Assembly (NCBI GenBank): GCA_017515425.1
Contig: JAFWFU010000053.1
Span: 1-64,000, forward strand
Direction: 5' to 3'
Source of the DNA: Mogibacterium sp.
Lineage (GTDB): Bacteria > Bacillota > Clostridia > Peptostreptococcales > Anaerovoracaceae
DNA: 64,000 bases
This document shows, piece after piece, positions 1-8,319 of this stretch. Under the pieces are notes generated by a model, which was not told where the DNA came from, did not search any database, and saw only the letters and a list, made by a program, of their open reading frames with translations. A program made the translations under genes and the position numbers. The first letter of the stretch is position 1. Every line of letters begins with the position of its first letter.

Positions 1-37
1 AATTTAACTTAGATTAGATTCCACACTCATATGTTTT

Positions 38-64
38 TTGAGGCTTCCTTCGGAGGTCTTTTTA
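38..64 (+). terminator. possible terminator hairpin
   Basis: A short stem made of GGCTTCC and GGAGGTC around a TTC loop, using G-U pairs, is followed by TTTTT. It would end transcription entering from the left of the window. The stem is weak and no gene end is visible upstream. Confidence 0.35.
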
Positions 65-150
65 GGCTGCGTATTTTTCCCAAAACCGATTATTCTATTT
101 TCTTCTGATTATTCCCTTGACTTTTCATAGTTGGTCTCCTTATATCTTTT

Positions 151-240
151 GTCATTCTAAGGCGCAGCACATCATTATCGGCGGCACAGCCCTTTTGTCA
201 TTCTGAGCGTAGCGCGCCCCTAGCGCGCGGAGTCGAAGAA
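151..240. repeat. intergenic GTCATTCT repeat units
   Basis: The motif GTCATTCTRAG occurs at 151 and 197, and again at about 20504 after the large secreted-protein gene. The second copy is followed by a GC-rich inverted repeat (GCGCGC, CCCTA, GCGCGC) and GGAGTCGAAGAATCT. Such GTCATTCTGAGCG...GAAGAATCT units are a common kind of dispersed intergenic repeat. Copy number in the genome cannot be judged from here. Confidence 0.45.
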
Positions 241-285
241 TCTTTACTAAGACCCTTCTGCTGTGCGCCGGGCGACAAAATACAC

Positions 286-897
286 CTATAAATGCTCCTC
301 GCTGAATCTCTCCCGCAGCTCGCCCTGCGCCGTCTTCACCTTCCCCTTATACGGCGCCAGCAAATCGTCCAAATCATATTTATCAAACGGCACAAGCGCA
401 TAAAAGGCTGAAACATCTCTTTCCGTCTCGCCTTTTCTGGTCTGCACATTTATCTTCGCCTCTCCCTCAAAGAGAAGGACTCCGTGCTCGTCATCCCTGT
501 AAATCCTCTTTATTTCATTATCCTTTATATAATAGGTTTGCAGGGTCATCCCCTTCTGATACTGATAATACAAGGTATCGTCATCCGTCTCGAAATGCGC
601 CATATGAAATCCGGCGAAGGGCTGCTCGGAACGCTTCTTCCCCATTCTATTGACTAGGATTGCCGCCAATGCCGTCGCCCATATTGATATATGCATGGGA
701 AGCTGGCTCATAGAAGTCTCGCCGCCCCTGACCTTTAGCATGGTGAACACTATGACAGCAAAGCCTATGGCGAGCACAATCCACGAGCCCGTCCTGTATT
801 TGGCGGCACTCTTCTCGGCTGACGACCACGCGTGCTTCCTCGTATTCAGCGTTGCCAAATCCCCCTGATAAATATCGTTTTCCGGATTAAGTATCAT
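286..897 (-). CDS. hypothetical two-TM membrane protein
   Basis: This is a 203-residue protein that I do not recognise. Residues about 37-59 and 68-86 are hydrophobic and likely form two membrane helices. The C-terminal half (about 95-200) is charged and alternates short hydrophobic runs, which suggests a cytoplasmic beta-rich domain like those of small PH-domain-like membrane proteins, but that is inference only. The start is supported by an AGAGGAG ribosome site nine bases upstream. It stands alone, reading away from the TauE-type permease gene. Confidence 0.6.
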   Translation of the reverse strand: MILNPENDIYQGDLATLNTRKHAWSSAEKSAAKYRTGSWIVLAIGFAVIVFTMLKVRGGETSMSQLPMHISIWATALAAILVNRMGKKRSEQPFAGFHMAHFETDDDTLYYQYQKGMTLQTYYIKDNEIKRIYRDDEHGVLLFEGEAKINVQTRKGETERDVSAFYALVPFDKYDLDDLLAPYKGKVKTAQGELRERFSEEHL

Positions 898-1174
898 TTA
901 TTAAGTCTCCTCTTTTTCCTGTCTGTTATTTATTATCTATTGTCTGTTGCCTGTTGCCATAGTCTGACGACAGCGCCATTGTCATATTCTGCTATCAGCT
1001 TTCTGTTATCTATTATGCCGATAACCTCTGCAGTCTCACATTTGGCATTCTACTATATATATATGGCAAAATCAAAGCCGCACCGCCGCTTTTTCGCCAA
1101 AACCGCTTCGCCGCTTTAACAAAAAAACTTTTCAAATCTTTCACACAATACCTTCACAAATCAATCACATTTTA
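898..1174. other. intergenic region, low-complexity TCTGTTATC tracts
   Basis: This stretch holds no convincing gene. It has degenerate runs such as CTGTCTGTTATTTATTATC and TTTCTGTTATCTATTATG, similar to the tract upstream of the phosphofructokinase gene at about 5340-5412. A 95-codon reading frame here is low-complexity and lacks a ribosome site. Confidence 0.5.
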
Positions 1175-1202
1175 TTGACTTCGCTTTTAGGAATGCTATA
1201 AT
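1175..1202 (+). promoter_or_regulatory. sigma-A promoter of the TauE-type permease
   Basis: A -35 TTGACT (1175-1180) and a perfect -10 TATAAT (1197-1202) are separated by 16 bp. This is about 85 bp upstream of the permease start. Confidence 0.75.
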
Positions 1203-1289
1203 CAGCTTGTAGAAATCGTGGAAGCAATAATTCACATTACTGCATTTTCCGCATAGCTATTTCACTATTATTTTTTAGGAGGTTTCACT

Positions 1290-2216
1290 ATGTATGTACT
1301 GAAAGGTTTATCTCTCCTTGGCGTAGCGCTTTGCGTCGTTCTTATGATCGTAAAGCAGATGCAGCTCAAGACAACTACTGATAAGGATCCCGTAACCGGT
1401 ATGACATTCAGCGAGACTTGGGCTCAGGGCATGAAGCCAAAGAATCTTGTTGCAACGATTCTTATCGGTTTTATCGCAAACTTCTTTGACACACTTGGAA
1501 TCGGTTCGTTTGCACCATCCACAACAGCATTTAAGCTGACTAAATCCGTAGACGACGTAAATATCCCGGGCACACTGAACGTAGGAGACACTGTTCCTGT
1601 ATGTATTGAGGCGTACCTGTTCTTCGATTTCGTAGAAATGGATCTCCTCACACTCGTATCCATGATCGTTGCATCTATCGCAGGAGCTTACCTCGCAGCC
1701 GGTGTTGTATCCAAATTCAACCGCAAGAAGGTAAGATTTGCTATGGCAGCCGCCATGTTTGTACTTGCGACCATCATGCTTATGAAGGTTCTGGGTAAAG
1801 GCCCGTTCGGAGAAATCGGTACAGAGCTGGGCGTTCGCGGTATCAAGCTCGTAATTGCTATCGTAGTAAACTTCGTTCTCGGCGGACTCATGTCCATCGG
1901 TGTTGGACTCTACGCGCCATGTATGGCTCTCTGCGTATTGCTCGGACTCGATACAGGCTGCGCATTCCCGGCTATGATGGGATCCTGCGCGTTCCTGATG
2001 GCATTCGGTAACGGCCCTAAGTTCATCAAAGAGGGACGTTATGACCCTGTTGCTTGCTGGACACAGGCTATCGCAGGAGCTATCGGAGTATATTGTGCTT
2101 ATAAATTCGTTTCCAGTCTTGATCTGCGCACACTGACGATCGTAGTAGTATGTGTATGCTACCTTACAGCATGCCTCTTCCTCTACGACGGCATCAAGAA
2201 GGGCGAAGCTCTTTAA
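1290..2216 (+). CDS. TauE/SafE (TSUP) family permease
   Basis: This 308-residue protein is almost entirely hydrophobic, with about eight membrane segments. The spacing and the G/A/P-rich helices (IGFIANFFDTLGIGSF near residues 58-73; MSIGVGLYAPCMALCVLLG near 203-221) fit the TSUP/TauE-SafE family, which moves sulfonates, sulfite or other organic anions across the cytoplasmic membrane. A strong AGGAGG lies just before the ATG and a good promoter is upstream. A terminator follows, and then a LysR regulator on the same strand that may control it. The substrate is unknown. Confidence 0.8.
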   Translation: MYVLKGLSLLGVALCVVLMIVKQMQLKTTTDKDPVTGMTFSETWAQGMKPKNLVATILIGFIANFFDTLGIGSFAPSTTAFKLTKSVDDVNIPGTLNVGDTVPVCIEAYLFFDFVEMDLLTLVSMIVASIAGAYLAAGVVSKFNRKKVRFAMAAAMFVLATIMLMKVLGKGPFGEIGTELGVRGIKLVIAIVVNFVLGGLMSIGVGLYAPCMALCVLLGLDTGCAFPAMMGSCAFLMAFGNGPKFIKEGRYDPVACWTQAIAGAIGVYCAYKFVSSLDLRTLTIVVVCVCYLTACLFLYDGIKKGEAL

Positions 2217-2256
2217 GACATCTTTTTCCGGCAACTATATGACGGATAAAAAATCT

Positions 2257-2291
2257 ATACCGGCGGGACTAATATCTCGCCGGTATTTTTT
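2257..2291 (+). terminator. rho-independent terminator after the permease
   Basis: ATACCGGCG (2257-2265) pairs with CGCCGGTAT (2278-2286) and is followed by a T run. It separates the permease from the LysR gene. Confidence 0.8.
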
Positions 2292-2306
2292 CAAAAAGGA
2301 GATGTT

Positions 2307-3206
2307 ATGGATATTCTAAAATGTAAAGCTTTTGTAACCGCGGTGGACGAGGGAAGTTTTACTGCTGCCGGCAAAATCATGGGCTATACCCCGTCAGGCA
2401 TAAGCCAATTAGTATCAGCCATGGAGTCGGAATTCGGGTTTTCCCTTCTGACGAGAAAGAGCAACGGCGTTGTCCTGACCCGCGAGGGCGAATCTATCTA
2501 TCCCCTCGTCATTGAATATATCGAAAAGGAGTCGGAGATATACAAGGCGGCGACCGAGCTTTCCGGCATGTATAAAGGAAATGTAATGATTGCGGCATAT
2601 TCCAGCATAGCCGCTCATATGCTGCCCGAGATTATAAAGGAGTTCAGCGACCTTCACCCGTCCATAAACATTCAGATAGAGGAGACCACCAAGACAAGGA
2701 TTGAGAAAATGGTCTCGACGGGAAAGGCTGATTTATCCTTTTCCTCTCCGCATTCGAATTCGTCCTATCTTTGGATTCCCTTCGCCGAGGACAGAATGGT
2801 GGCGGTGCTGCCAAAGGATCACCCCGACGCCAAGCTCGAAGCCTATCCAATCAGCAAATGCCGCAAGGCGGACATCATAATGCCGAGCGAAGGTAATGAC
2901 GCCGACGTGAGGGATTTGTTTAAAAAGTATGGAATAGCCCCTAATGTGAGGCTGACTACTCTCGAAAACTACACAGCTATCAATATGGTGTCGAAGGGTC
3001 TCGGCATAGGCATAATGAATGAGGGCATTACAAGATATTGGCAGACCGATACTGTCGTTCTTCCTCTCGACCCGCCGAGCACCATACCTCTGGGGATTAC
3101 CCTTCCTTCTCTTGATACGGCGGCTCCGGCGGTTAAGGAATTCGTCTGCTTCGCCGCAGAGAAGCTCGGCGCGGAGTCTCCCGACAGCAGCAGAAAAGAC
3201 ACATAG
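2307..3206 (+). CDS. LysR-family transcriptional regulator
   Basis: The 299-residue protein has an N-terminal winged helix-turn-helix (residues 1-60, with GYTPSGISQLVSAME as the recognition region) and a periplasmic-binding-protein-like effector domain (about 90-290). This is the standard LysR layout and length. LysR proteins bind a small molecule and control a nearby gene; the obvious candidates are the permease upstream or the asparaginase downstream. An AAAGGAG ribosome site precedes the ATG. The effector is unknown. Confidence 0.9.
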   Translation: MDILKCKAFVTAVDEGSFTAAGKIMGYTPSGISQLVSAMESEFGFSLLTRKSNGVVLTREGESIYPLVIEYIEKESEIYKAATELSGMYKGNVMIAAYSSIAAHMLPEIIKEFSDLHPSINIQIEETTKTRIEKMVSTGKADLSFSSPHSNSSYLWIPFAEDRMVAVLPKDHPDAKLEAYPISKCRKADIIMPSEGNDADVRDLFKKYGIAPNVRLTTLENYTAINMVSKGLGIGIMNEGITRYWQTDTVVLPLDPPSTIPLGITLPSLDTAAPAVKEFVCFAAEKLGAESPDSSRKDT

Positions 3207-3303
3207 CGCAATAATCGCGATTGTGTCTTTTATTATGATATGTTAAATTGGTTGCGGGACATATAAAAAACAATCAGTTTGTTTTGGAGCTTGGAGGCGG
3301 GAA

Positions 3304-4341
3304 ATGAGCAAGGATTTGAGCAATAGGAAAATATGTATTATCTATACGGGCGGAACGATAGGAATGGTTCCGACCGAGGACGGCTTCGCGCCTAAGCGGG
3401 GATTTTTCGAGGCGGAACTTGGCAGGATAAAAGACCTCTCCTCCCCTAAAATGCCCTCTTGGGATTTAATCGAATTCGACCCTCTCCTCGACTCCACCAA
3501 TATGGAGCATATTCATTGGAACCAGATCGCCGAAGCCGTGGGCGAAAGATATTATGACTATGACGGATTTGTCATTCTCCACGGTACGGACACCATGGCA
3601 TATACGGCTTCCGCCCTGTCCTTCATGCTGGAGGGGCTGGAGAAACCCGTGGTGCTCACGGGCTCTCAAATCCCTCTCTGCGAACTCCGTTCAGACGGCG
3701 TGGACAATATAATCACCTCGATTCAGATAGCGGCGGAAGGCGTGGTCAAGGAAGTCTGCCTCTTCTTCGGAGACAGCCTTATAAGGGGAAACCGCGCAAT
3801 GAAGAATTCTGCGGACGGGCTTCTCGCCTTTACTTCGCCGAACTATCCGCCGCTCGCCAAGATAGGCATAAATATCAACTATACCGCAGAGGGTGTTTCA
3901 GGCTCCAGGCGCGGCGGCTCCGCTAGCGGATTTCATGTTCAGAAAATTGACAAATTCCGCGTCGGAGTCATAAAGCTCTTTCCGGGAATTCATTTCGGTA
4001 TGTTCGCGCCTATCGCCGAGGAAGGCGTCGACGGGCTTATCCTCGAAGCTTTCGGTGCGGGGAATATCCCGAGCTATGACAAATCCCTCTCGCCTGTAAT
4101 CGACAAGGCTATAGAGAAGGGCACTTCTGTCATAGTCTGCACCCAATGTCCGCAGGGCACGGTCGCCCTCGGCGCATATGAAGCGGGCTCCGCTCTCGTA
4201 AAGGCGGGTGCCATTAGCGGATTCAATATGACTACAGAGGCGGCAGTCACCAAGCTGGCGTATCTGCTGAGCCTTAATAAGACACAAAAAGAAATCCGTA
4301 TCCTAATGGAAACGGATTTACGCGGCGAATTAGACAAATAA
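3304..4341 (+). CDS. type I L-asparaginase
   Basis: The 345-residue protein matches cytosolic bacterial asparaginases, which hydrolyse L-asparagine to aspartate and ammonia. The first active-site motif, YTGGTIGM, lies at residues 14-21. The second, HGTDTMAY, is at 93-100 and contains the Thr-Asp pair. A following LTGSQ segment and a C-terminal domain complete the fold. No signal peptide is present, so it is the cytoplasmic form. A GGAGG ribosome site precedes the start. It follows the LysR gene by about 100 bp and may be in the same unit. Confidence 0.92.
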   Translation: MSKDLSNRKICIIYTGGTIGMVPTEDGFAPKRGFFEAELGRIKDLSSPKMPSWDLIEFDPLLDSTNMEHIHWNQIAEAVGERYYDYDGFVILHGTDTMAYTASALSFMLEGLEKPVVLTGSQIPLCELRSDGVDNIITSIQIAAEGVVKEVCLFFGDSLIRGNRAMKNSADGLLAFTSPNYPPLAKIGININYTAEGVSGSRRGGSASGFHVQKIDKFRVGVIKLFPGIHFGMFAPIAEEGVDGLILEAFGAGNIPSYDKSLSPVIDKAIEKGTSVIVCTQCPQGTVALGAYEAGSALVKAGAISGFNMTTEAAVTKLAYLLSLNKTQKEIRILMETDLRGELDK

Positions 4342-4350
4342 GGATCTTTA

Positions 4351-5316
4351 CTATCTACTTAATATATCCACGGCATTGTAAATATCATGTCGGAACTCAT
4401 GCTTTATTTGAAGCGCTTCTCCAATATCGAAGTCCCTCACTTCTCCGCATTTCTCGCCTATGGCTCTATTCCTTACGCCGTCTCTTATAAGTTCCACGGC
4501 TTTCACGGCGCATTCCGTGGCGAACATTCTATCCCTATATGTCGGCGAGCCTCCGCGCTGTAGATACGACAGCACCACGAGTTTCACCTCTCTGTCGGTT
4601 CTCTCCTCAAGCTGTCTGACAAGCTCCGTTGAGGAAACGGGATAACCCTCCGCCCTTATGATTATGCTATGCAGTTTTCCCGCATTGACACCCTCTATAA
4701 TCTTCTGACAAATATCATTTATATCCGTTTCGAATTCGGGGACGAGGACATATTCTGCTCCGCCCGTCAGTCCCGCATAAAGGGCTATATCTCCACAGTG
4801 ACGACCCATTACCTCTATGACGGTCGTCCTCTCATGCGCAGAACTTGTGTCGCGCACTCTTGTTATGGCGTCCAGCACCGTATTCAGCGCCGTGTCAAAT
4901 CCGATAGTATGATCCGTATAAGCCAAATCCCTGTCAATGGTGCCCGGAAGCCCCATTACATTTATTCCATGGTTTTGAGAGAGTATATGTGCGCCCGTAA
5001 GTGAGCCGTTACCGCCTATGACGATAAGGTCGTTAATCTTAAAGGTCTCCAGATTTCTCGCAGCCTTCGCCATACCTTCCTCTGTGATAAACCTCTCACT
5101 CCTCGCAGTGCGAAGGAAGGTTCCTCCATGCTGCATGATGTCGGCAACCGAGCGCCTGTCCAGCTTTTCAAATTCTCCGTCTATTAGCCCTTCATAGCCC
5201 TTGCGAATGCCGTAAACTTCCATATCGTAGTAAATGGCATATCTGGTCGCAGCTCTTATCGCTGCATTCATTCCCGGAGAATCTCCGCCACTCGTAAGTA
5301 TGCCTATACGCTTCAT
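4351..5316 (-). CDS. 6-phosphofructokinase family protein, atypical ATP site
   Basis: The 321-residue protein aligns along its length with bacterial PfkA, which phosphorylates fructose 6-phosphate in glycolysis. It keeps SGGDSPGMNAA (9-19), the catalytic Asp of GTIDRD (128), TIGFDTALNT and MGRHCGD. Two usually fixed positions differ. GGDGS is GGNGS here, which puts Asn at the Mg-ATP Asp103 of E. coli PfkA, and TIDND is TIDRD. It may be a diverged paralogue with altered kinetics or phosphoryl donor. The start was set at the ATG at 5316 because the GGGGGAG ribosome site lies just before it; the longer frame puts that site inside the coding region. Confidence 0.85.
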   Translation of the reverse strand: MKRIGILTSGGDSPGMNAAIRAATRYAIYYDMEVYGIRKGYEGLIDGEFEKLDRRSVADIMQHGGTFLRTARSERFITEEGMAKAARNLETFKINDLIVIGGNGSLTGAHILSQNHGINVMGLPGTIDRDLAYTDHTIGFDTALNTVLDAITRVRDTSSAHERTTVIEVMGRHCGDIALYAGLTGGAEYVLVPEFETDINDICQKIIEGVNAGKLHSIIIRAEGYPVSSTELVRQLEERTDREVKLVVLSYLQRGGSPTYRDRMFATECAVKAVELIRDGVRNRAIGEKCGEVRDFDIGEALQIKHEFRHDIYNAVDILSR

Positions 5317-5339
5317 TTCCTCTCCCCCAATCAATCTTA

Positions 5340-5412
5340 GGCAGTTCCGTCCGTCCGTCTTTCGTCTGCCCGTCTGTCTGTTTATCTATCTGTTTATCTA
5401 TTTGTCTATCTG
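5340..5412. repeat. GTCT/TATC low-complexity tandem tract
   Basis: The region upstream of the phosphofructokinase gene is a degenerate tandem array, first of CCGTCCGTC-type units and then of 12-bp CTGTTTATCTAT units. It lies in the 5' leader of that gene and could change in length by slippage. Confidence 0.7.
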
Positions 5413-5508
5413 ACTTCCCCTCACAGGCAAGGGGGCTTGAACATATTTATAATGTCCGCCCCCTGAATCGCCGGCTTGGGTTTTCTGCCCTATAATAATT
5501 CGTTTCCT

Positions 5509-6048
5509 CTAATAATTCTTAGCGTTAATCTCGAAGTAAGCCTGCGGATGTGCGCAAACCGGGCAAACGTCCGGAGTATCTGTTCCGACCACGATATGTC
5601 CGCAGTTTCTGCACTCCCAAACCTTAACCTCGCTCTTCTTGAACACTTCCTGAGCCTCTACATTGTGGAGCAATGCTCTATAGCGTTCCTCGTGAGTCTT
5701 TTCTATATCTGCTACCATGCGGAATTTTTCTGCGAGCTCAGGAAATCCTTCCTTTTCAGCCGTCTCCGCAAATCCTGCATACATATCCGTCCACTCATAG
5801 TTCTCTCCGTTAGCAGCGTCAGCGAGGTTGGCTGCCGTGTCGCCAATGCCCTCAAGCTCCTTGAACCAAAGCTTGGCATGTTCCTTCTCATTGTCTGCCG
5901 TCTTTAGGAAGAGGGCTGCAATCTGCTCGAAGCCTTCCTTCTTTGCCTTTGACGCAAAATATGTGTACTTATTTCTCGCCTTCGACTCGCCTGCGAAGGC
6001 TTCCATTAAATTCTTTTCCGTCTGTGTTCCTGCATATTTGTTAGCCAT
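5509..6048 (-). CDS. rubrerythrin
   Basis: The 179-residue protein is a classical rubrerythrin, a di-iron peroxidase that protects anaerobes from hydrogen peroxide. The N-terminal ferritin-like four-helix bundle (1-135) carries the iron ligands in [10 protein letters not shown] and [12 protein letters not shown] helices. The C-terminal rubredoxin domain has CRNCG and CPVC pairs that bind one iron. It is a single gene on the minus strand. It is distinct from the reverse rubrerythrin at 38585, in which the rubredoxin part comes first. Confidence 0.95.
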   Translation of the reverse strand: MANKYAGTQTEKNLMEAFAGESKARNKYTYFASKAKKEGFEQIAALFLKTADNEKEHAKLWFKELEGIGDTAANLADAANGENYEWTDMYAGFAETAEKEGFPELAEKFRMVADIEKTHEERYRALLHNVEAQEVFKKSEVKVWECRNCGHIVVGTDTPDVCPVCAHPQAYFEINAKNY

Positions 6049-6194
6049 TTTACTTTCCTCCCTTTCACTCTTAAATTTGTAAAAAACTCTCTATAGCAAT
6101 AGCCCGCACTCAGTCAGCAAACTATGAGTCAGCAGACCATACTATACAATTTTACCTAAAGTCGCAGGGCTTATGCCCCTTGCCGAAGCCATAT

Positions 6195-7376
6195 TCATTG
6201 CGCGGAGTCGACGTTCATATCCCTAAGCGGCTTGGCGCCGTGGAATTGGTAGAACTGCGTCTCTATCTGCCCGTTGTATAGCTTTCGCCTGCGATCCGCC
6301 TTTCTGCCTAGCTCTCTTTCCAAATTCTTGTCGGCAGATAGAAGGAAGAACGACCAATTCGGATAATTATTCATAAGCCATTTCAGATGAGCATATATCG
6401 CCCTTAAGCCCCTGTCATCACCTATTCTTATCCCGTATGGCAGATTTGAAATGATGACTCCATGCTCGTCTGCGCCTATGCCTTTTGGTATTCCTTCTCC
6501 CAGAATCCATTCTGTCATATCCTTGCAGACTATGTCAATATCGTCCGTCACTCCCGCCTCATCAGCATTCGCCTTGGCAGCGCGAACCGCCCTCCTGTCT
6601 ATATCCATGCCCGTGATACTTAGAGGCGTATCGAGGTCGGCAGCTTCAAATGCCGCTCTCCTCTCTTCCTTCCATATCTCTGGGTCAACAATCTCCCAGC
6701 TCTCCGCCGCGAAGCTCCTGTCGAGCCCGACCGCTATATTCCTTGCGATAAGAGCCGCCTCTATCGGGATAGTGCCCGAACCGCAGCATATATCCACCAG
6801 CACCCTGTCCTTATGGTAAAAACTGAGCTGCACAAGTGCTGCTGCCAGCGTCTCCTTAATCGGAGCCGCCACGTCCTGCACCCTATATCCCCTCTTGTGC
6901 AGTCCGTCGCCACTCGTGTCAGCCAGCAGCAAAAACCTATCCTTATGCGCAATAAATCTAATCCTATACTCCGCGCCCGTCTCGGAAAGCTGCTCCTTGC
7001 AATAGAACTCACAAAGCCTTACCGATATGGCTTTCTTTATAATTCTCTGACAGGCGGGCACGCTGTGAAGTGTGGATTTGACCGAGCCGCCGACGACTAT
7101 CACATTTCCCTCAGCGGGTACGAGCTCTTCCCATGCTATGCCCTTTGTCTGCTGGAAGAGCTCCTCGAATTCGCGCGCCTCGAATTCCGCCAGCTTGATA
7201 TATACCCTGTCCGCGGTTCTGAGCCAGAGATTTGATTTCGCCAAGGCGCGCTCATCACCTATATATGTGACGCGCCCGTCCTCTGTCTTTATAACTCTAT
7301 AGCCGAGCGCCTCTATCTCGCGCCTCACCACAGCCTCGAGCCCGAAAGTCGCCGTCGCCACCAATTCCAATTTCAT
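6195..7376 (-). CDS. THUMP-domain class I SAM RNA methyltransferase
   Basis: The 393-residue protein has an N-terminal ferredoxin-like and THUMP RNA-binding region (about 1-160) and a Rossmann methyltransferase domain. The SAM loop is DICCGSGTIPIEAAL near residue 195 and the catalytic motif is SNLPYG near residue 308. This is the YpsC/RlmL-N layout, whose members make N2-methylguanosine in 23S rRNA. No second methyltransferase domain is fused. It is on the minus strand between rubrerythrin and nrdG. Confidence 0.88.
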   Translation of the reverse strand: MKLELVATATFGLEAVVRREIEALGYRVIKTEDGRVTYIGDERALAKSNLWLRTADRVYIKLAEFEAREFEELFQQTKGIAWEELVPAEGNVIVVGGSVKSTLHSVPACQRIIKKAISVRLCEFYCKEQLSETGAEYRIRFIAHKDRFLLLADTSGDGLHKRGYRVQDVAAPIKETLAAALVQLSFYHKDRVLVDICCGSGTIPIEAALIARNIAVGLDRSFAAESWEIVDPEIWKEERRAAFEAADLDTPLSITGMDIDRRAVRAAKANADEAGVTDDIDIVCKDMTEWILGEGIPKGIGADEHGVIISNLPYGIRIGDDRGLRAIYAHLKWLMNNYPNWSFFLLSADKNLERELGRKADRRRKLYNGQIETQFYQFHGAKPLRDMNVDSAQ

Positions 7377-7424
7377 ATATTTCTAAGCTCCTTCGCCCGT
7401 CTGCACTCGGGGCGACATCTTGAC

Positions 7425-7931
7425 CTATTCAAATTCCGAGCGATAGAGGACTATCCTTCCCTCTTCGCGCGTCTTATTCATATCTATAACCCTCTGATTT
7501 TCGGAGCCCCTATATACGAGCGTCAAATTGCGCTCCTTCTCAATATATCTTCCGTCCACCAGCATATCGAGCAATCCCAAAAGCTCGTCCGTCTCCTCAT
7601 CATGTCTGTCCTTGAGTTCCTCAAGAGTGTAGCCGCTATAGCCCATAAGATGAAGCCCCTCCGCCTTGATGAGCTTCGCGAGCTCCAAAAGCGCAGGAAC
7701 CTGTTCGAAGGGCTCGCCGCCCGAAAATGTAATGCCTCCGAGGTTTGGATTTGCAAGAATTTCGTCCATAATCTCGCCTATGGTCATCTCCTCTCCGGCG
7801 TCCTTCGCCCACGACTCGGGATTATGACAGCCCGGGCAATGGTGCGGGCAGCCCTGCACGAAGAGGACATAACGAAAGCCCGGACCATCCACTATGGACT
7901 CAGGCTCAATTCCGCATACCTTTATTGTCAT
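7425..7931 (-). CDS. nrdG: anaerobic ribonucleotide reductase activating protein NrdG
   Basis: NrdG is a radical-SAM enzyme that installs the glycyl radical on NrdD. The CxxxCxxC cluster motif is at Cys28, Cys32 and Cys35 (QGCPHHCPGCHNP), and GGEP follows (ITFSGGEPFEQ). From the ATG at 7931 it has 168 residues, the usual length. An ATG at 7973 would add 14 residues; neither has a strong ribosome site. The open frame continues in phase to 8222, but that part is the antisense of a small toxin locus and is not plausible NrdG. It lies downstream of nrdD and the small glycyl-radical gene on the same strand. Confidence 0.93.
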   Translation of the reverse strand: MTIKVCGIEPESIVDGPGFRYVLFVQGCPHHCPGCHNPESWAKDAGEEMTIGEIMDEILANPNLGGITFSGGEPFEQVPALLELAKLIKAEGLHLMGYSGYTLEELKDRHDEETDELLGLLDMLVDGRYIEKERNLTLVYRGSENQRVIDMNKTREEGRIVLYRSEFE

Positions 7932-8002
7932 TTTATCTGACTTTATTATCGTTTTATCTGAATTCTTATTCATTGTTTTTAATTGTATATTTATAGAACA
8001 TC

Positions 8003-8039
8003 TGTTTATTTTCTTGTATTGTTTTGCTATAATTATATT
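8003..8039 (+). promoter_or_regulatory. extended -10 promoter of the toxin mRNA
   Basis: A perfect TATAAT (8028-8033) is preceded by TGC, giving an extended -10; the -35 region is weak. It predicts a start near 8040, so the mRNA would begin with AAGAGCTACC, the arm of the inverted repeat described for the toxin locus. Confidence 0.65.
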
Positions 8040-8279
8040 AAGAGCTACCAAAGATGGTAGGCGGTTAGCCCTCATCCCTGCGCTACCCTGAAAAATGGGA
8101 ATTGCACCAGGAAGGAGGTCTTGCCTATGGATGTATTTCAGCTTATGACAACTGCAAGCTTTGCTCTTGCTTTTTTCATGGCAGGGTACTGCCTTGGCAA
8201 AAGAAAATAACCGCCATAGCACTAACTGAAGCGGTTATCTAACCAATTCTCTTGGGCTAACCGTCTATCGGTAGCTCTT
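8040..8279 (+). repeat. paired inverted arms enclosing the toxin ORF
   Basis: AAGAGCTACC (8040-8049) is the exact complement of GGTAGCTCTT (8270-8279). CGGTTAGCCC (8062-8071) is the exact complement of GGGCTAACCG (8254-8263). The arms would join the 5' and 3' ends of the toxin mRNA, as in the long-distance folds of known type I toxin mRNAs. Confidence 0.8.
8127..8210 (+). CDS. 27-residue hydrophobic peptide, candidate type I toxin
   Basis: The reading frame begins MDVFQLMTTASF and ends CLGKRK: a single membrane helix followed by a basic tail. This is the form of the Firmicutes 'holin-like' Fst/TxpA-type toxins, which insert in the membrane. AAGGAGG (8112-8118) lies eight bases before the ATG. 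It is flanked by its own promoter, inverted 5'/3' arms and terminator, and overlaps an antisense transcription unit. It sits antisense to the nrd operon, between the glycyl-radical gene and nrdG. The family call rests on peptide form and locus structure, not on a search. Confidence 0.65.
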   Translation: MDVFQLMTTASFALAFFMAGYCLGKRK

Positions 8280-8283
8280 CTTA
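8197..8283 (-). ncRNA. candidate antisense antitoxin RNA
   Basis: On the minus strand, TTGCGG (8312-8317) and an extended -10 TGG-TAGAAT (8289-8294) are spaced by 17 bp, predicting a start near 8282. Transcription would run across the 3' end of the toxin unit and stop at a hairpin of ATAACCGC and GCGGTTAT (8207-8238) followed by TTTTCTTTT. The result is a roughly 85-nt RNA complementary to the toxin mRNA 3' region, as in txpA/ratA- and bsrG/SR4-type systems. Confidence 0.55.
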
Positions 8284-8307
8284 TGTGGATTCTACCACAG
8301 TCTTTTT
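8284..8307 (+). terminator. terminator of the toxin mRNA
   Basis: TGTGG (8284-8288), the loop ATTCTA and CCACA (8295-8299) form a hairpin followed by GTCTTTTT. The loop is also the -10 box of the antisense promoter. Confidence 0.65.
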
Positions 8308-8319
8308 AAGCCCGCAAGC

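Noticed and set aside
1308..2234. 308-codon minus-strand frame across the TauE-type gene
   Set aside because: It is the exact antisense of a real membrane-protein gene with good promoter and ribosome site. Its product is cysteine/histidine-rich with no domain sense.
7932..8222. N-terminal extension of NrdG up to 8222
   Set aside because: The NrdG family starts at about MTIKVCG. The extension is antisense to the toxin locus and has no ribosome site.
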